Below, piece after piece: positions 23,706-30,549 of a stretch of 32,556 bases of DNA (within the stretch, counting starts at the first letter, position 1; each line of letters opens with the position of its first letter). The notes beneath the pieces were generated by a model that worked only from the letters and a program-made list of their open reading frames with translations, had not been told where the DNA came from and did no database searches. The stretch is from Dehalococcoidia bacterium (GTDB taxonomy: Bacteria; Chloroflexota; Dehalococcoidia; SZUA-161), in NCBI GenBank assembly GCA_030619685.1, contig JAUXAX010000021.1:1-32556 (forward strand), given 5' to 3'. The position numbers and the translations under genes were made by a program.

Positions 23706-23961
23706 TTCAGACTCCCCTATTGAATTGGCAGTAATTATACCATTCTTTCCCATGATATTCACTTATCCTTTAGTTCCCTAGCTTAAATTGTCGATTTCAA
23801 ATTGACCCACTACCCGCTCGTTGGTTGCCTGAATCACGCTATTCAGTTACACTATGAGCCGCTGTCCTAGGGCAGGTAACACTGAAGGCAAAGCGTACCC
23901 TGCACCCTCCGCTTGGGATGACTTGCGGAGCACTTGGAGAATGCAGCTGGAGGTCTACTGA

Positions 23962-25179
23962 ATGCCCAAAAAGGCGCTTTCGGAACTTAAGGTAGTGGAA
24001 TATGGCAGCTTCGTTTCTGCGCCCTTTTGTACTAAGCTGATGGCTGACATGGGCGCCGAGGTAATCAAGATCGAAGAGCCAAGCACCGGAGATGAGTCCA
24101 GAAATCATGGCCCGTTTCCAGATGATGTCCCCCATCCCGAAAGCAGTGGCCTCTTCCTCTACCTCAACACCAACAAGCTGGGCATAACCCTCGACGTAAA
24201 GACATCAGCGGGGCGAGAAATCCTAGAGGAATTGCTCAAAGACGCCGACGTTCTTGTTGAGAACAACCCTCCTCAACTTATGAATGAGCTGGGGCTCGAC
24301 TATCCCAGGCTCACGGTGCTAAACCCGCGCCTCATCGTGACCTCCATCACGCCCTATGGGCAGACAGGCCCCCATAGAGACTACAAAGCCTATGCCATCA
24401 ACTGCTGCGCTTTCGGTGGAGTGAGCCAGAGTATAGGTCATCACTGGCGAGAACCGCTAACGTTCCCCCTATCGATGGGCCATTATCAGGCCGCAGTGAG
24501 CGGTGCTGGGGCCACAATGGTTGCCATCCTTGCACGAGATACTACGGGCCGGGGGCAACACATAGATATTTCAGAAGCAGATGTTTGGGCCACCTACCAT
24601 GTGGGATTCGGTGTAACCATTTATGCCTTCATAGGACGCGAACACCTCAGAAACGGCTACCTTGGCGGCGGCTGGACATACCCTACGGGAAGGTTTATCC
24701 CTTGCAAAGATGGGTATATGGCCCTCTGCTCCCCTCAGATCAAACATTGGAAAAAGCTCCTGGAGTTGATGGGTAACCCTGAGTGGGCTGAAGAACCCAG
24801 GTATCGGGACCGGCGTGCTATGGAGTATGACTATCCCGAGGAGGTCGATGCACTGCTGGCACCGTGGTTCCTCGAGCGCACCAAGAGAGAGCACTTCGAG
24901 TTCTTCGAGAAAAACGCCATTCCCTTCGCGCCTCTATATAACATGGAGGATGAGGTGAACGACTCCCATCTCAGTGAGCGGGGGTTCTTCGCCACAATCG
25001 ACCGGGAAGAGACCGGTCCGCTCAAGTATCCGGGGCCACCCTACAGGTTCTCCAAAACACCGTGGGCGCTGGAGCGCCCAGCGCCCAAGCTAGGCGAACA
25101 TAATGAAACGATATACTGCGGGCGTCTGGGCTACTCGAGAGAGGATTTGGAGGCACTGCGAAGAGCAGGGGTTATCTAG
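23962..25179 (+). CDS. CaiB/BaiF (family III) CoA-transferase, subunit-like, without the usual catalytic Asp
   Basis: A 405-residue family III CoA-transferase: LKVVEYGSFVSAPFCTKLMA, DMGAEVIKIEEP, NKLGITLDVKTSAGREIL, DVLVENNPPQ and ARDTTGRGQHIDISEADV. In formyl-CoA transferase and relatives an Asp about 22 residues before the TGxGQ motif forms the acyl anhydride. The next gene has it (FAFGDHV), but this one reads PLSMGHYQ, with His at the aligned place. Together with the tandem paralogue this recalls BbsE/BbsF, which act as a heterodimer in benzylsuccinate metabolism. GGAGG lies 8 nt before the ATG. It is followed 47 nt later by the second subunit. Confidence 0.9.
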   Translation: MPKKALSELKVVEYGSFVSAPFCTKLMADMGAEVIKIEEPSTGDESRNHGPFPDDVPHPESSGLFLYLNTNKLGITLDVKTSAGREILEELLKDADVLVENNPPQLMNELGLDYPRLTVLNPRLIVTSITPYGQTGPHRDYKAYAINCCAFGGVSQSIGHHWREPLTFPLSMGHYQAAVSGAGATMVAILARDTTGRGQHIDISEADVWATYHVGFGVTIYAFIGREHLRNGYLGGGWTYPTGRFIPCKDGYMALCSPQIKHWKKLLELMGNPEWAEEPRYRDRRAMEYDYPEEVDALLAPWFLERTKREHFEFFEKNAIPFAPLYNMEDEVNDSHLSERGFFATIDREETGPLKYPGPPYRFSKTPWALERPAPKLGEHNETIYCGRLGYSREDLEALRRAGVI

Positions 25180-25226
25180 AGCAATGGACAATCTATCATC
25201 CCGTATAGATCAGGAGGCTTCGCTTC

Positions 25227-26486
25227 ATGGCACAGTATCCCCTGCAAGGCTATAGGGTAGTCGATTTCGGCTCTGCTTGGGCTGGGGCTCAGATGACGCA
25301 CATAGTGGCGGATATGGGCGCTGAGGTCATCAAGGTGGAATCACGCAACAGAATAGACTATGCCAGGCTGGGTGGCGCGCCCACCCCCAAAGACCTGCTC
25401 GACAAGAGCCCGGAGGCCATAGCAGTGGCCTACCCTGACCATCTAGAGTTGAACCCTCTGTTTCACCTCCTGAATCGGGGCAAGCTAGGCATAACAGTGG
25501 ACTTCACTAAACCCAAGGGTGCCGACCTGCTCAAGGGGTTAATCAGGAGAAGCGATGTCGTTACCGACAATTTCACACCTGGCGTGTTGGACAATTACGG
25601 CCTAGGCTATGATTCCCTGGCAGCGATAAAGTCGGATATCATCGTGGTATCACTTTGCCTTGCCGGCCACACCGGTCCCCTCAAAGGAACTAGGGGCTAT
25701 GCCCCTATCATAACCGCCCTTGCCGGACTAGATAGCCTGGTTGGCTATCCCGACGAATCGATACCATGCGGAACTATGTTCGCCTTTGGAGACCATGTGG
25801 CCGCCACACACGGGGCCCTCGCTATCCTCATCGCCCTGATTCACCGCAACCGGACGGGCGAGGGCCAGTACATAGACATCTCTGAGTGGGAGGCTGTAAC
25901 ATCCCTCCTTGGCGAACCGCTTATGGACTATATCATGAACGGCCGGATTCAAGGGCCTACGGGCAATCGTGACAGCAATATGGCCCCCCACGGTTTCTAC
26001 CCATGCAAGGGAGAGCAGGGATGGGTCTCTATTGCCATCAAGACAGACGAGGAGTGGCACAACTTCTGCCGGGCCATAGGAAAGCCCCCCTGGACCGAGG
26101 ATGAGAGATTCAGCGATAGGTATCACAGGCTGCTCAATCAGGATGAACTGGATGAACTCGTAGGCAAGTGGACTGCTAACTATACCCCCTACGAGGTAAC
26201 AGAAATCCTCCAGAAGTCGGGTGTAGCGGCAGCTCCCTTCATGATATCCAAGGAGCAGTATTGCGACCCTCACTTTCGGGAGAGGGCAATCTTCCTAGAG
26301 GTCGATCACCCTAAGGTCGGCACCGAGACATTATATGGCATTCCTTGGAAGTTCAGCGAAACGCCTGGAGGGATTCGTGGCAGCGGGCCCACGCTGGGCC
26401 AGGACAACGAGTATGTCTTCAAAGGGCTGCTGGGGATCTCACAGAGCGACTTCGACCAGTTGGTGGAGGAGAAGGTCATCTACTAA
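25227..26486 (+). CDS. CaiB/BaiF (family III) CoA-transferase with catalytic Asp
   Basis: A 419-residue family III CoA-transferase. YRVVDFGSAWAGAQMTHIVA and DMGAEVIKVES form the first Rossmann part, NRGKLGITVDFTKPKGADLL and DVVTDNFTPGVLDNYGLGY follow, and FAFGDHVAATHG carries the Asp expected to take the CoA-linked acyl group. HRNRTGEGQYIDISEWEAV is the nucleotide-handle motif. It transfers CoA between acids without free CoA; the acid pair is not deducible. AGGAGG precedes the ATG. Linked to a paralogue without the Asp, it is likely the catalytic half of a heteromer. It converges on the flavoprotein gene. Confidence 0.92.
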   Translation: MAQYPLQGYRVVDFGSAWAGAQMTHIVADMGAEVIKVESRNRIDYARLGGAPTPKDLLDKSPEAIAVAYPDHLELNPLFHLLNRGKLGITVDFTKPKGADLLKGLIRRSDVVTDNFTPGVLDNYGLGYDSLAAIKSDIIVVSLCLAGHTGPLKGTRGYAPIITALAGLDSLVGYPDESIPCGTMFAFGDHVAATHGALAILIALIHRNRTGEGQYIDISEWEAVTSLLGEPLMDYIMNGRIQGPTGNRDSNMAPHGFYPCKGEQGWVSIAIKTDEEWHNFCRAIGKPPWTEDERFSDRYHRLLNQDELDELVGKWTANYTPYEVTEILQKSGVAAAPFMISKEQYCDPHFRERAIFLEVDHPKVGTETLYGIPWKFSETPGGIRGSGPTLGQDNEYVFKGLLGISQSDFDQLVEEKVIY

Positions 26487-26557
26487 GAGGGCGGGGTGCG
26501 TGAAATGAATTGGCCCCACCCGGGCAAGCTGTGCTGCATCCGCCCTGCTTCGGCATC

Positions 26558-27865
26558 CTACCCTGGCTTTATCCTTGCCTTTATGTCTTCCACCACTACT
26601 CTAGCGCTTTCGGCAGCTCCGCTGCCACCGACCCAGCCTCCTGGAATCACCGCGTCCCCAACATTGTATAGATTCTCAATTGGTGTTTTCTGGCCGATAC
26701 AATCCCCTGGCCAGGTCCGGTAAAACGGCCACTCACCGCAGAAGTTCCGTGCTATTAGTATTCTGCCCCCACACTTCTCGAGATTGGGAAAGGTCTCCTT
26801 CAAGTCTCGTAGAAATATGTCAAATTCCTTCGTGGGAGAGTACAGTATGGTAGACTGGGGCACGGAAGCGGTACGCACCACATATTTGCCCCCAGGAGTA
26901 CGCTCTCCTACGAAACACTCGAGTCTTCGAGTATCTGCGGTGAAAAGTACAGTGGGCGGATCCAGCAACGGCTCATCACTTATTATCAGGTAGTCTATTC
27001 CTGCCGCTGGTCTAACCCGTTCCCTCACCTCCTTCAGATACCCTAGATCAAAATTATCCTCCCCTCCCAGCCCGATCGTCCTTTTGGGACCGACATTGCT
27101 GATCACTATCTTTGCTTCAATTTCCAGTCCCTCTCCGTCCCTCTCAGCGGCAACACCCCTCGCCACCCCATCCTCAACAATAATCCTCCTTGCTCGTGTT
27201 TTGGTGAAGATTTCACCTTTATTGTCCTTAATTGCTTTCTCCAAGGCGTCTATGACATCTTTCACCCCATTCTTAAGTATGAAAGGATTACCGCCAAGGG
27301 TCATTCCCTTTAGAACCCTGAACCACTGTCCAGCAGTAATTTCCCATGAATTCGCGCCAGCCCAAGCCGCAACTAGACACTGAAATAGATCGCGCACCGT
27401 TTTGCTGTCGGTATACTGAAGCAGCCAATCGGCAAAGGTTATCGTATCCGGTGGCTCATACCATAGAATGGCTCTCTTCAGTGCAGTCATTACCTTATCT
27501 GCTTCATCCTTATCCCTGCTCGCCCATGAGATCATATCTCTGAGCGCACCCTTCCCCTTCATCTCATAGTTTTTGCCAGCAAGTCTGTATATTTGTGGCA
27601 CCGGCCCGGTGTGGACCATTTCGATCTCAGGAGCCTCGACCTCTTTTAGTGTCTGATAGACCGGGTCATTTTCTCCATAAAGTATCATCCATGCCGCGGT
27701 GGGGACCTTGTAGCCCTTGTAATCGATTTGGGTATATCGACCACCTATTATGGGGAGCTTTTCAATTACTATTGTCTTATAGCCTGAATGAGCTAGCTTT
27801 GCTGCTGCACACATCCCACCGATGCCTGATCCTATGACTACACAGTCACACGTTTTCTTTTCCAT
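26558..27865 (-). CDS. NAD(P)/FAD-dependent oxidoreductase, phytoene-desaturase (CrtI)-like
   Basis: 435 residues. The N-terminal FAD motif is CVVIGSGIGGMCAAAKLAHS with VIEKLPIIGGRYTQI after it. The C-terminal FAD contact is NLYNVGDAVIPGGWVGGSGA. The middle (AGQWFRVLKGMTLGGNPFIL, KNGVKDVIDALEKAI) follows the CrtI/protoporphyrinogen-oxidase-like plan. Many such proteins in anaerobes are not carotenoid enzymes. The gene begins one nucleotide after the stop of a 2[4Fe-4S] ferredoxin gene, which strongly suggests that the ferredoxin is its electron partner, perhaps in reduction of an unsaturated acid or isoprenoid-like substrate. No carotenoid genes are near. Confidence 0.88.
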   Translation of the reverse strand: MEKKTCDCVVIGSGIGGMCAAAKLAHSGYKTIVIEKLPIIGGRYTQIDYKGYKVPTAAWMILYGENDPVYQTLKEVEAPEIEMVHTGPVPQIYRLAGKNYEMKGKGALRDMISWASRDKDEADKVMTALKRAILWYEPPDTITFADWLLQYTDSKTVRDLFQCLVAAWAGANSWEITAGQWFRVLKGMTLGGNPFILKNGVKDVIDALEKAIKDNKGEIFTKTRARRIIVEDGVARGVAAERDGEGLEIEAKIVISNVGPKRTIGLGGEDNFDLGYLKEVRERVRPAAGIDYLIISDEPLLDPPTVLFTADTRRLECFVGERTPGGKYVVRTASVPQSTILYSPTKEFDIFLRDLKETFPNLEKCGGRILIARNFCGEWPFYRTWPGDCIGQKTPIENLYNVGDAVIPGGWVGGSGAAESARVVVEDIKARIKPG

Positions 27866-27866
27866 C

Positions 27867-28043
27867 TTAGGCCTCCATTAATGCGTCTACAGGACAAAAG
27901 GCTAGGCACTCCAGACACTCAGTGCACTTACCCTTATCTATTTCAACGACAAAAGAGGGAGGGATTTTCATCGCATCCTCTGGGCAAATTAAGACACAAA
28001 GAGCGCACCCGAGGCACTCGTTTATCGCAACAGTGATCGCCAT
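27867..28043 (-). CDS. 2[4Fe-4S] ferredoxin
   Basis: A 58-residue ferredoxin. Cluster motif 1 is C10, C13, C16 with C20P (CLGCALCVLICP), motif 2 is C40, C43, C46 with C50P (CTECLECLAFCP), the classic clostridial-type spacing. GGGGAGGTG lies 4 nt before the ATG. It has no signal peptide, so it is cytoplasmic. It is co-transcribed with, and 1 nt upstream of, the CrtI-like flavoprotein, which it probably supplies with or drains of electrons. Confidence 0.95.
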   Translation of the reverse strand: MAITVAINECLGCALCVLICPEDAMKIPPSFVVEIDKGKCTECLECLAFCPVDALMEA

Positions 28044-28194
28044 ACTACACCTCCCCTTCCTGCTTTCCCGATGATATCAGCCGCTTATATCACCTGTCAA
28101 CGGCTCGCCTCCTCCTGGGCCGATGCGCCACATACGTTGATCAGAAGTTAGACGGTCATCTTATCGCCTTGACCTATTGGCCTAAAAACGTTGA

Positions 28195-28235
28195 AATCAG
28201 GGTGTCGGCAGACCTAGCGTACTGACACCCTGATT
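28195..28235. repeat. 12-bp perfect inverted repeat at the end of the broken cyclase gene
   Basis: AATCAGGGTGTC and GACACCCTGATT are perfect inverted copies around a 17-nt loop. The stop codon of the truncated zinc-ribbon gene lies inside the loop. There is no T-run, so it is not a clear terminator; it could be a terminal repeat or excision scar of a small mobile element. Confidence 0.6.
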
Positions 28236-28672
28236 CTCTTAAAAATCCCTTGGAAGGGGATGCTCTCCAGCTTTGGTGAGCCAAACAGGATAAAAGGTAA
28301 AACTTTTGAGAAGACCTTCTCGTGACCGAGCCTTTCGGAAAGCAGGCCAAACCCCTCCATATCGCAGAACATTACCGTCACCTGCTTGCGCTCGCCCTCG
28401 ATCTTGCCCCGTTGAGCCAGGATCTTCTCGGTGAGTCCTCCCGGCAGGTAACGCTGGATCTTCTCCAGTTTCTCTTCAAAAGAGAGGTCTGCTGGGGGTC
28501 GCTCGGAGGGAACTGCTACATCGTGACCGCACTCATCACAAAACTTGCTGCCTGGGCGATTCATACTTCCACATTGGGGACAGGCAAGCTCCAACTTGCT
28601 TCCGCACCCATTGCAGAACTTGGCCTCTTCTCTATTGTCGTACCCGCATTTTGGGCATTTCATTTCCTGCAC
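28214..28672 (-). pseudogene. Truncated zinc-ribbon / adenylate-cyclase-class III protein
   Basis: 152 residues in frame. Two zinc ribbons open the protein (MKCPKCGYDNREEAKFCNGC, LACPQCGSMNRPGSKFCDEC), then a spacer PPADLSFEEKLEKIQRYLPG, then the start of a class III nucleotidyl-cyclase domain, ERKQVTVMFCDMEGFGLLSE. In the family a full cyclase domain, AAA-type ATPase and TPR region follow, giving about 1000 residues. Here the sequence leaves the family after RLGHEKVFSKV and ends within 30 residues at an inverted repeat. The metal-binding Asp is present, but the domain cannot be functional. Its start (GTG 28672 or ATG 28663) is coupled to the gene upstream (TGAGTG). Confidence 0.75.
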
Positions 28673-28975
28673 TCATTCTGAATAAAGTGTCTTGTAGTAA
28701 TAAGTCTGCACATTGGTCGTGAGACAGTGAAATTCAGATGCAACCCTTTTTGCCTCCTCTCGCTCAAAAATGCTCTCGAGATCGGCGATAGTGTCGAGCT
28801 CAAGCACCACCGTTCGTTGTGGGCTGCCCACGCCGCCGAACAGGTTTTCCAAGACGCGGATCGCCTTTACTTCGGGCTGGCCTTTCCAAAAGGGCAGCCC
28901 GGTGGACTGTACCCATTTGGCAAACTCATCGTGCTTCGCCGGCAAGATGTCATACGTATACATGAAGGTCACCAT
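28673..28975 (-). CDS. Small dimeric alpha/beta-barrel-like hypothetical protein
   Basis: 100 residues, MVTFMYTYDILPAKHDEFAK and VKAIRVLENLFGGVGSPQRT then VVLELDTIADLESIFE. The order strand-helix-strand-strand with a repeated aromatic pattern is that of the dimeric ferredoxin-like (ABM/NIPSNAP/EthD) group, which includes monooxygenases and many unknowns. AAGGAGGATG lies upstream of ATG 28975; a longer frame from 29068 is not supported. Its stop directly abuts the start of the truncated cyclase gene. The specific role is unknown. Confidence 0.7.
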   Translation of the reverse strand: MVTFMYTYDILPAKHDEFAKWVQSTGLPFWKGQPEVKAIRVLENLFGGVGSPQRTVVLELDTIADLESIFEREEAKRVASEFHCLTTNVQTYYYKTLYSE

Positions 28976-29068
28976 TAGATTACATCCTCCTTCAACCTTT
29001 CTGAGGCGCAATGTACATTGTCTACAGGTGGTTCTGGACTGTGGTGAGAAGTTTAGTTCACTAGTCAA

Positions 29069-29572
29069 ATGTTGTCAACGCCGTATCGCATATCAGGTAG
29101 TGGATTCGTTTGTAATGGCGAGTGGACGGCCGAGAATTGCAGGACGTAACAATCCGATGAATCGTGTTCCGGGTGGGAGGCATAGCCTTCCCCAGATGAC
29201 CTCTACGTGTCTTTCTAAGGTGTCGAATAGGTATTGACTGATAGCTCTCCGCCTGCTACCTTATCGCTCACCTATTGCAGGTAGTCAATGATTGAGGAGG
29301 GCAGCCTTGTCATCTATGAAACGCTCAGCTTTATCCGGGCGAGGCTGGGGGTCATCTTATTTTGGCTTATGCTGAGGTGACAGCTGCTGATGTTGCAGAT
29401 AGGGCTCCTGTAAAGCTCGAATTAGGATATAGAATATATAATGGAGAAGCGTATACAAACGTTTCCTATTAAAATAGTTGAGCAGCTTGCGAGGCGGGTC
29501 GCGAAGACGGTGCATCTTTATTAGGCTGAACCCTTGACAATAAAGCTGCTTTATAAGCCAAGGAAAATTGAA
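29069..29572 (+). other. 504-nt intergenic stretch with a possible coding remnant
   Basis: Between the barrel protein and the signal-peptide ORF no full gene is seen. A start-less frame ending at 29472 reads HLILAYAEVTAADVADRAPV then KLELGYRIYNGEAYTNVSY, which looks protein-like (secreted, Tyr-rich) and may be a fragment of an extracellular protein. A short ORF at 29288-29380 has no good ribosome site. TTGACA at 29534-29539 could be a -35 of the next gene. Confidence 0.35.
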
Positions 29573-29869
29573 ATGCACGCGCAGTGGAGTGGGCAAGAAA
29601 TGGCAGGGAAAATAAGGAAACTCCCCCTGTTGGCAACAGCTTTCATAGTGGTCTGTCTGGTTGCAGCAGGCTTTCTGCAATTCTATGTAATTACCCCTCT
29701 TATGGCGCTGGCCAGCACGGATACGGTTGTTCCCAATGCTAAAGGCGCAAGTTCAGGCTTATTCTATATTCCAAGGCAAGGAACAAACCCTGAGCCTGGC
29801 AAATTCAGTCCCAAAGGCAGTAGCATAGCCCTAAGGGTGCGGACAACCGATGCTGAATTATTGGTGTAG
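29573..29869 (+). CDS. Short secreted protein with signal peptide related to the downstream repeat protein
   Basis: 98 residues. AAGGA precedes ATG 29573; ATG 29600 is the alternative. The N-terminus KIRKLPLLATAFIVVCLVAA, then GFLQFYVITPLMALAS, is a long signal peptide. The DNA and protein are clearly similar to the start of the large repeat protein (LTSLARAFMVVVLVAAGLLQ) about 950 nt downstream. The mature part (TVVPNAKGASSGLFYIPRQG) is only about 55 residues with no domain I know. It ends ahead of a strong terminator. It may be a small exported factor or a gene truncated after the signal peptide. Confidence 0.65.
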   Translation: MHAQWSGQEMAGKIRKLPLLATAFIVVCLVAAGFLQFYVITPLMALASTDTVVPNAKGASSGLFYIPRQGTNPEPGKFSPKGSSIALRVRTTDAELLV

Positions 29870-29942
29870 AGGTAGAAGACCAAGCCCCAGCTATCACCGC
29901 TGAGGACAGGCGCCTAGGCAGTAAAGAGGGATAACTTATACA

Positions 29943-29970
29943 GGGGGCAGGCAACGCCTGCCCCCTTTTT
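29943..29970 (+). terminator. Strong intrinsic terminator
   Basis: GGGGGCAGGC, loop AAC, GCCTGCCCCC and TTTTT form a perfect 10-bp GC-rich stem with a T-tract, 75 nt after the signal-peptide ORF. It separates that transcript from the HTH/repeat-protein genes. Confidence 0.95.
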
Positions 29971-30315
29971 CGCCAGAAATTTACCCCCCACTTTTACCAA
30001 ACCGTTTACCTTGTTCACCGCAATCTTTACCTTGCCACTCTAAGCTCAAGACAAAAGCACAGGTGAATAAGACCGAAAGGCAAGTCACCGCAATGCTAAA
30101 AGGGAGCGAGGAAAACAGGAGTTGACGGAGGCGGCACCGACCTATCTACCAGAGACCCGAGGTGGCCCGAATGTGCAACGGCTGGACTACCGCTGTTGCA
30201 GTAAGCAGGACGATTTACCCATCCGTCTTTAGCCCCAATAGGTCTTGTCAAGCATGATGACCAACGCTAGAGTTTGCCTAACATCGTAAACGATTAGTGA
30301 GGTTTAGACACTATA
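29971..30315 (+). promoter_or_regulatory. 345-nt leader/regulatory region of the HTH-surface protein pair
   Basis: No gene is seen. TTTACC occurs at 29980, 29993, 30005 and 30026, at spacings of 13, 12 and 21. The 10-mer TCACCGCAAT occurs twice (30015, 30085); the second copy can pair with AGGTGA (30061) around ACCGAAAGG, so GCACAGGTGA...TCACCGCAATGC has some look of a c-di-GMP-type (GEMM) aptamer core, but I cannot confirm it. CAACGGC/GCTGTTG near 30175-30200 forms another stem. It probably contains operators and a structured 5' leader. Confidence 0.35.
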
Positions 30316-30549
30316 GTGAAGGTTCCTTATATTGTGACACGAGCACAACCTCTCGAAACGATGCTAACAGCTCGGCAGGTTGCAGATTTCCTGCAGGTGA
30401 ATATTAGCACCCTCAGGCGGTGGAGCAACAGAGGGATACTAAAATCGTACCGCGTTGGTCCTCGCCGCGACAGAAGGTATAGACAAGAGGATGTTCTTAG
30501 CTTTGTCCACGAAGACCATATCCCGAGTGAACAGGGAGGGGATTCTTGA
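30316..30549 (+). CDS. Excisionase/BldC-like HTH (HTH_17, MerR-type) DNA-binding protein
   Basis: 77 residues. The core MLTARQVADFLQVNISTLRR followed by WSNRGILKSYRVGPRRDRRY and RQEDVLSFV is the excisionase/BldC winged HTH. It has no effector domain, so it acts by binding DNA, perhaps together with another factor. GTG 30316 is the first start; ATG 30361 fits the domain boundary. Its TGA stop overlaps the TTG start of the giant repeat protein (TTGA), so the two are translated together, which suggests that it controls that gene or the locus. Confidence 0.75.
   Translation: MKVPYIVTRAQPLETMLTARQVADFLQVNISTLRRWSNRGILKSYRVGPRRDRRYRQEDVLSFVHEDHIPSEQGGDS

Noticed and set aside
29288..29380. 30-codon ORF
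   Set aside because: No ribosome binding site and no recognisable sequence; it is overlapped by another, more protein-like start-less frame.
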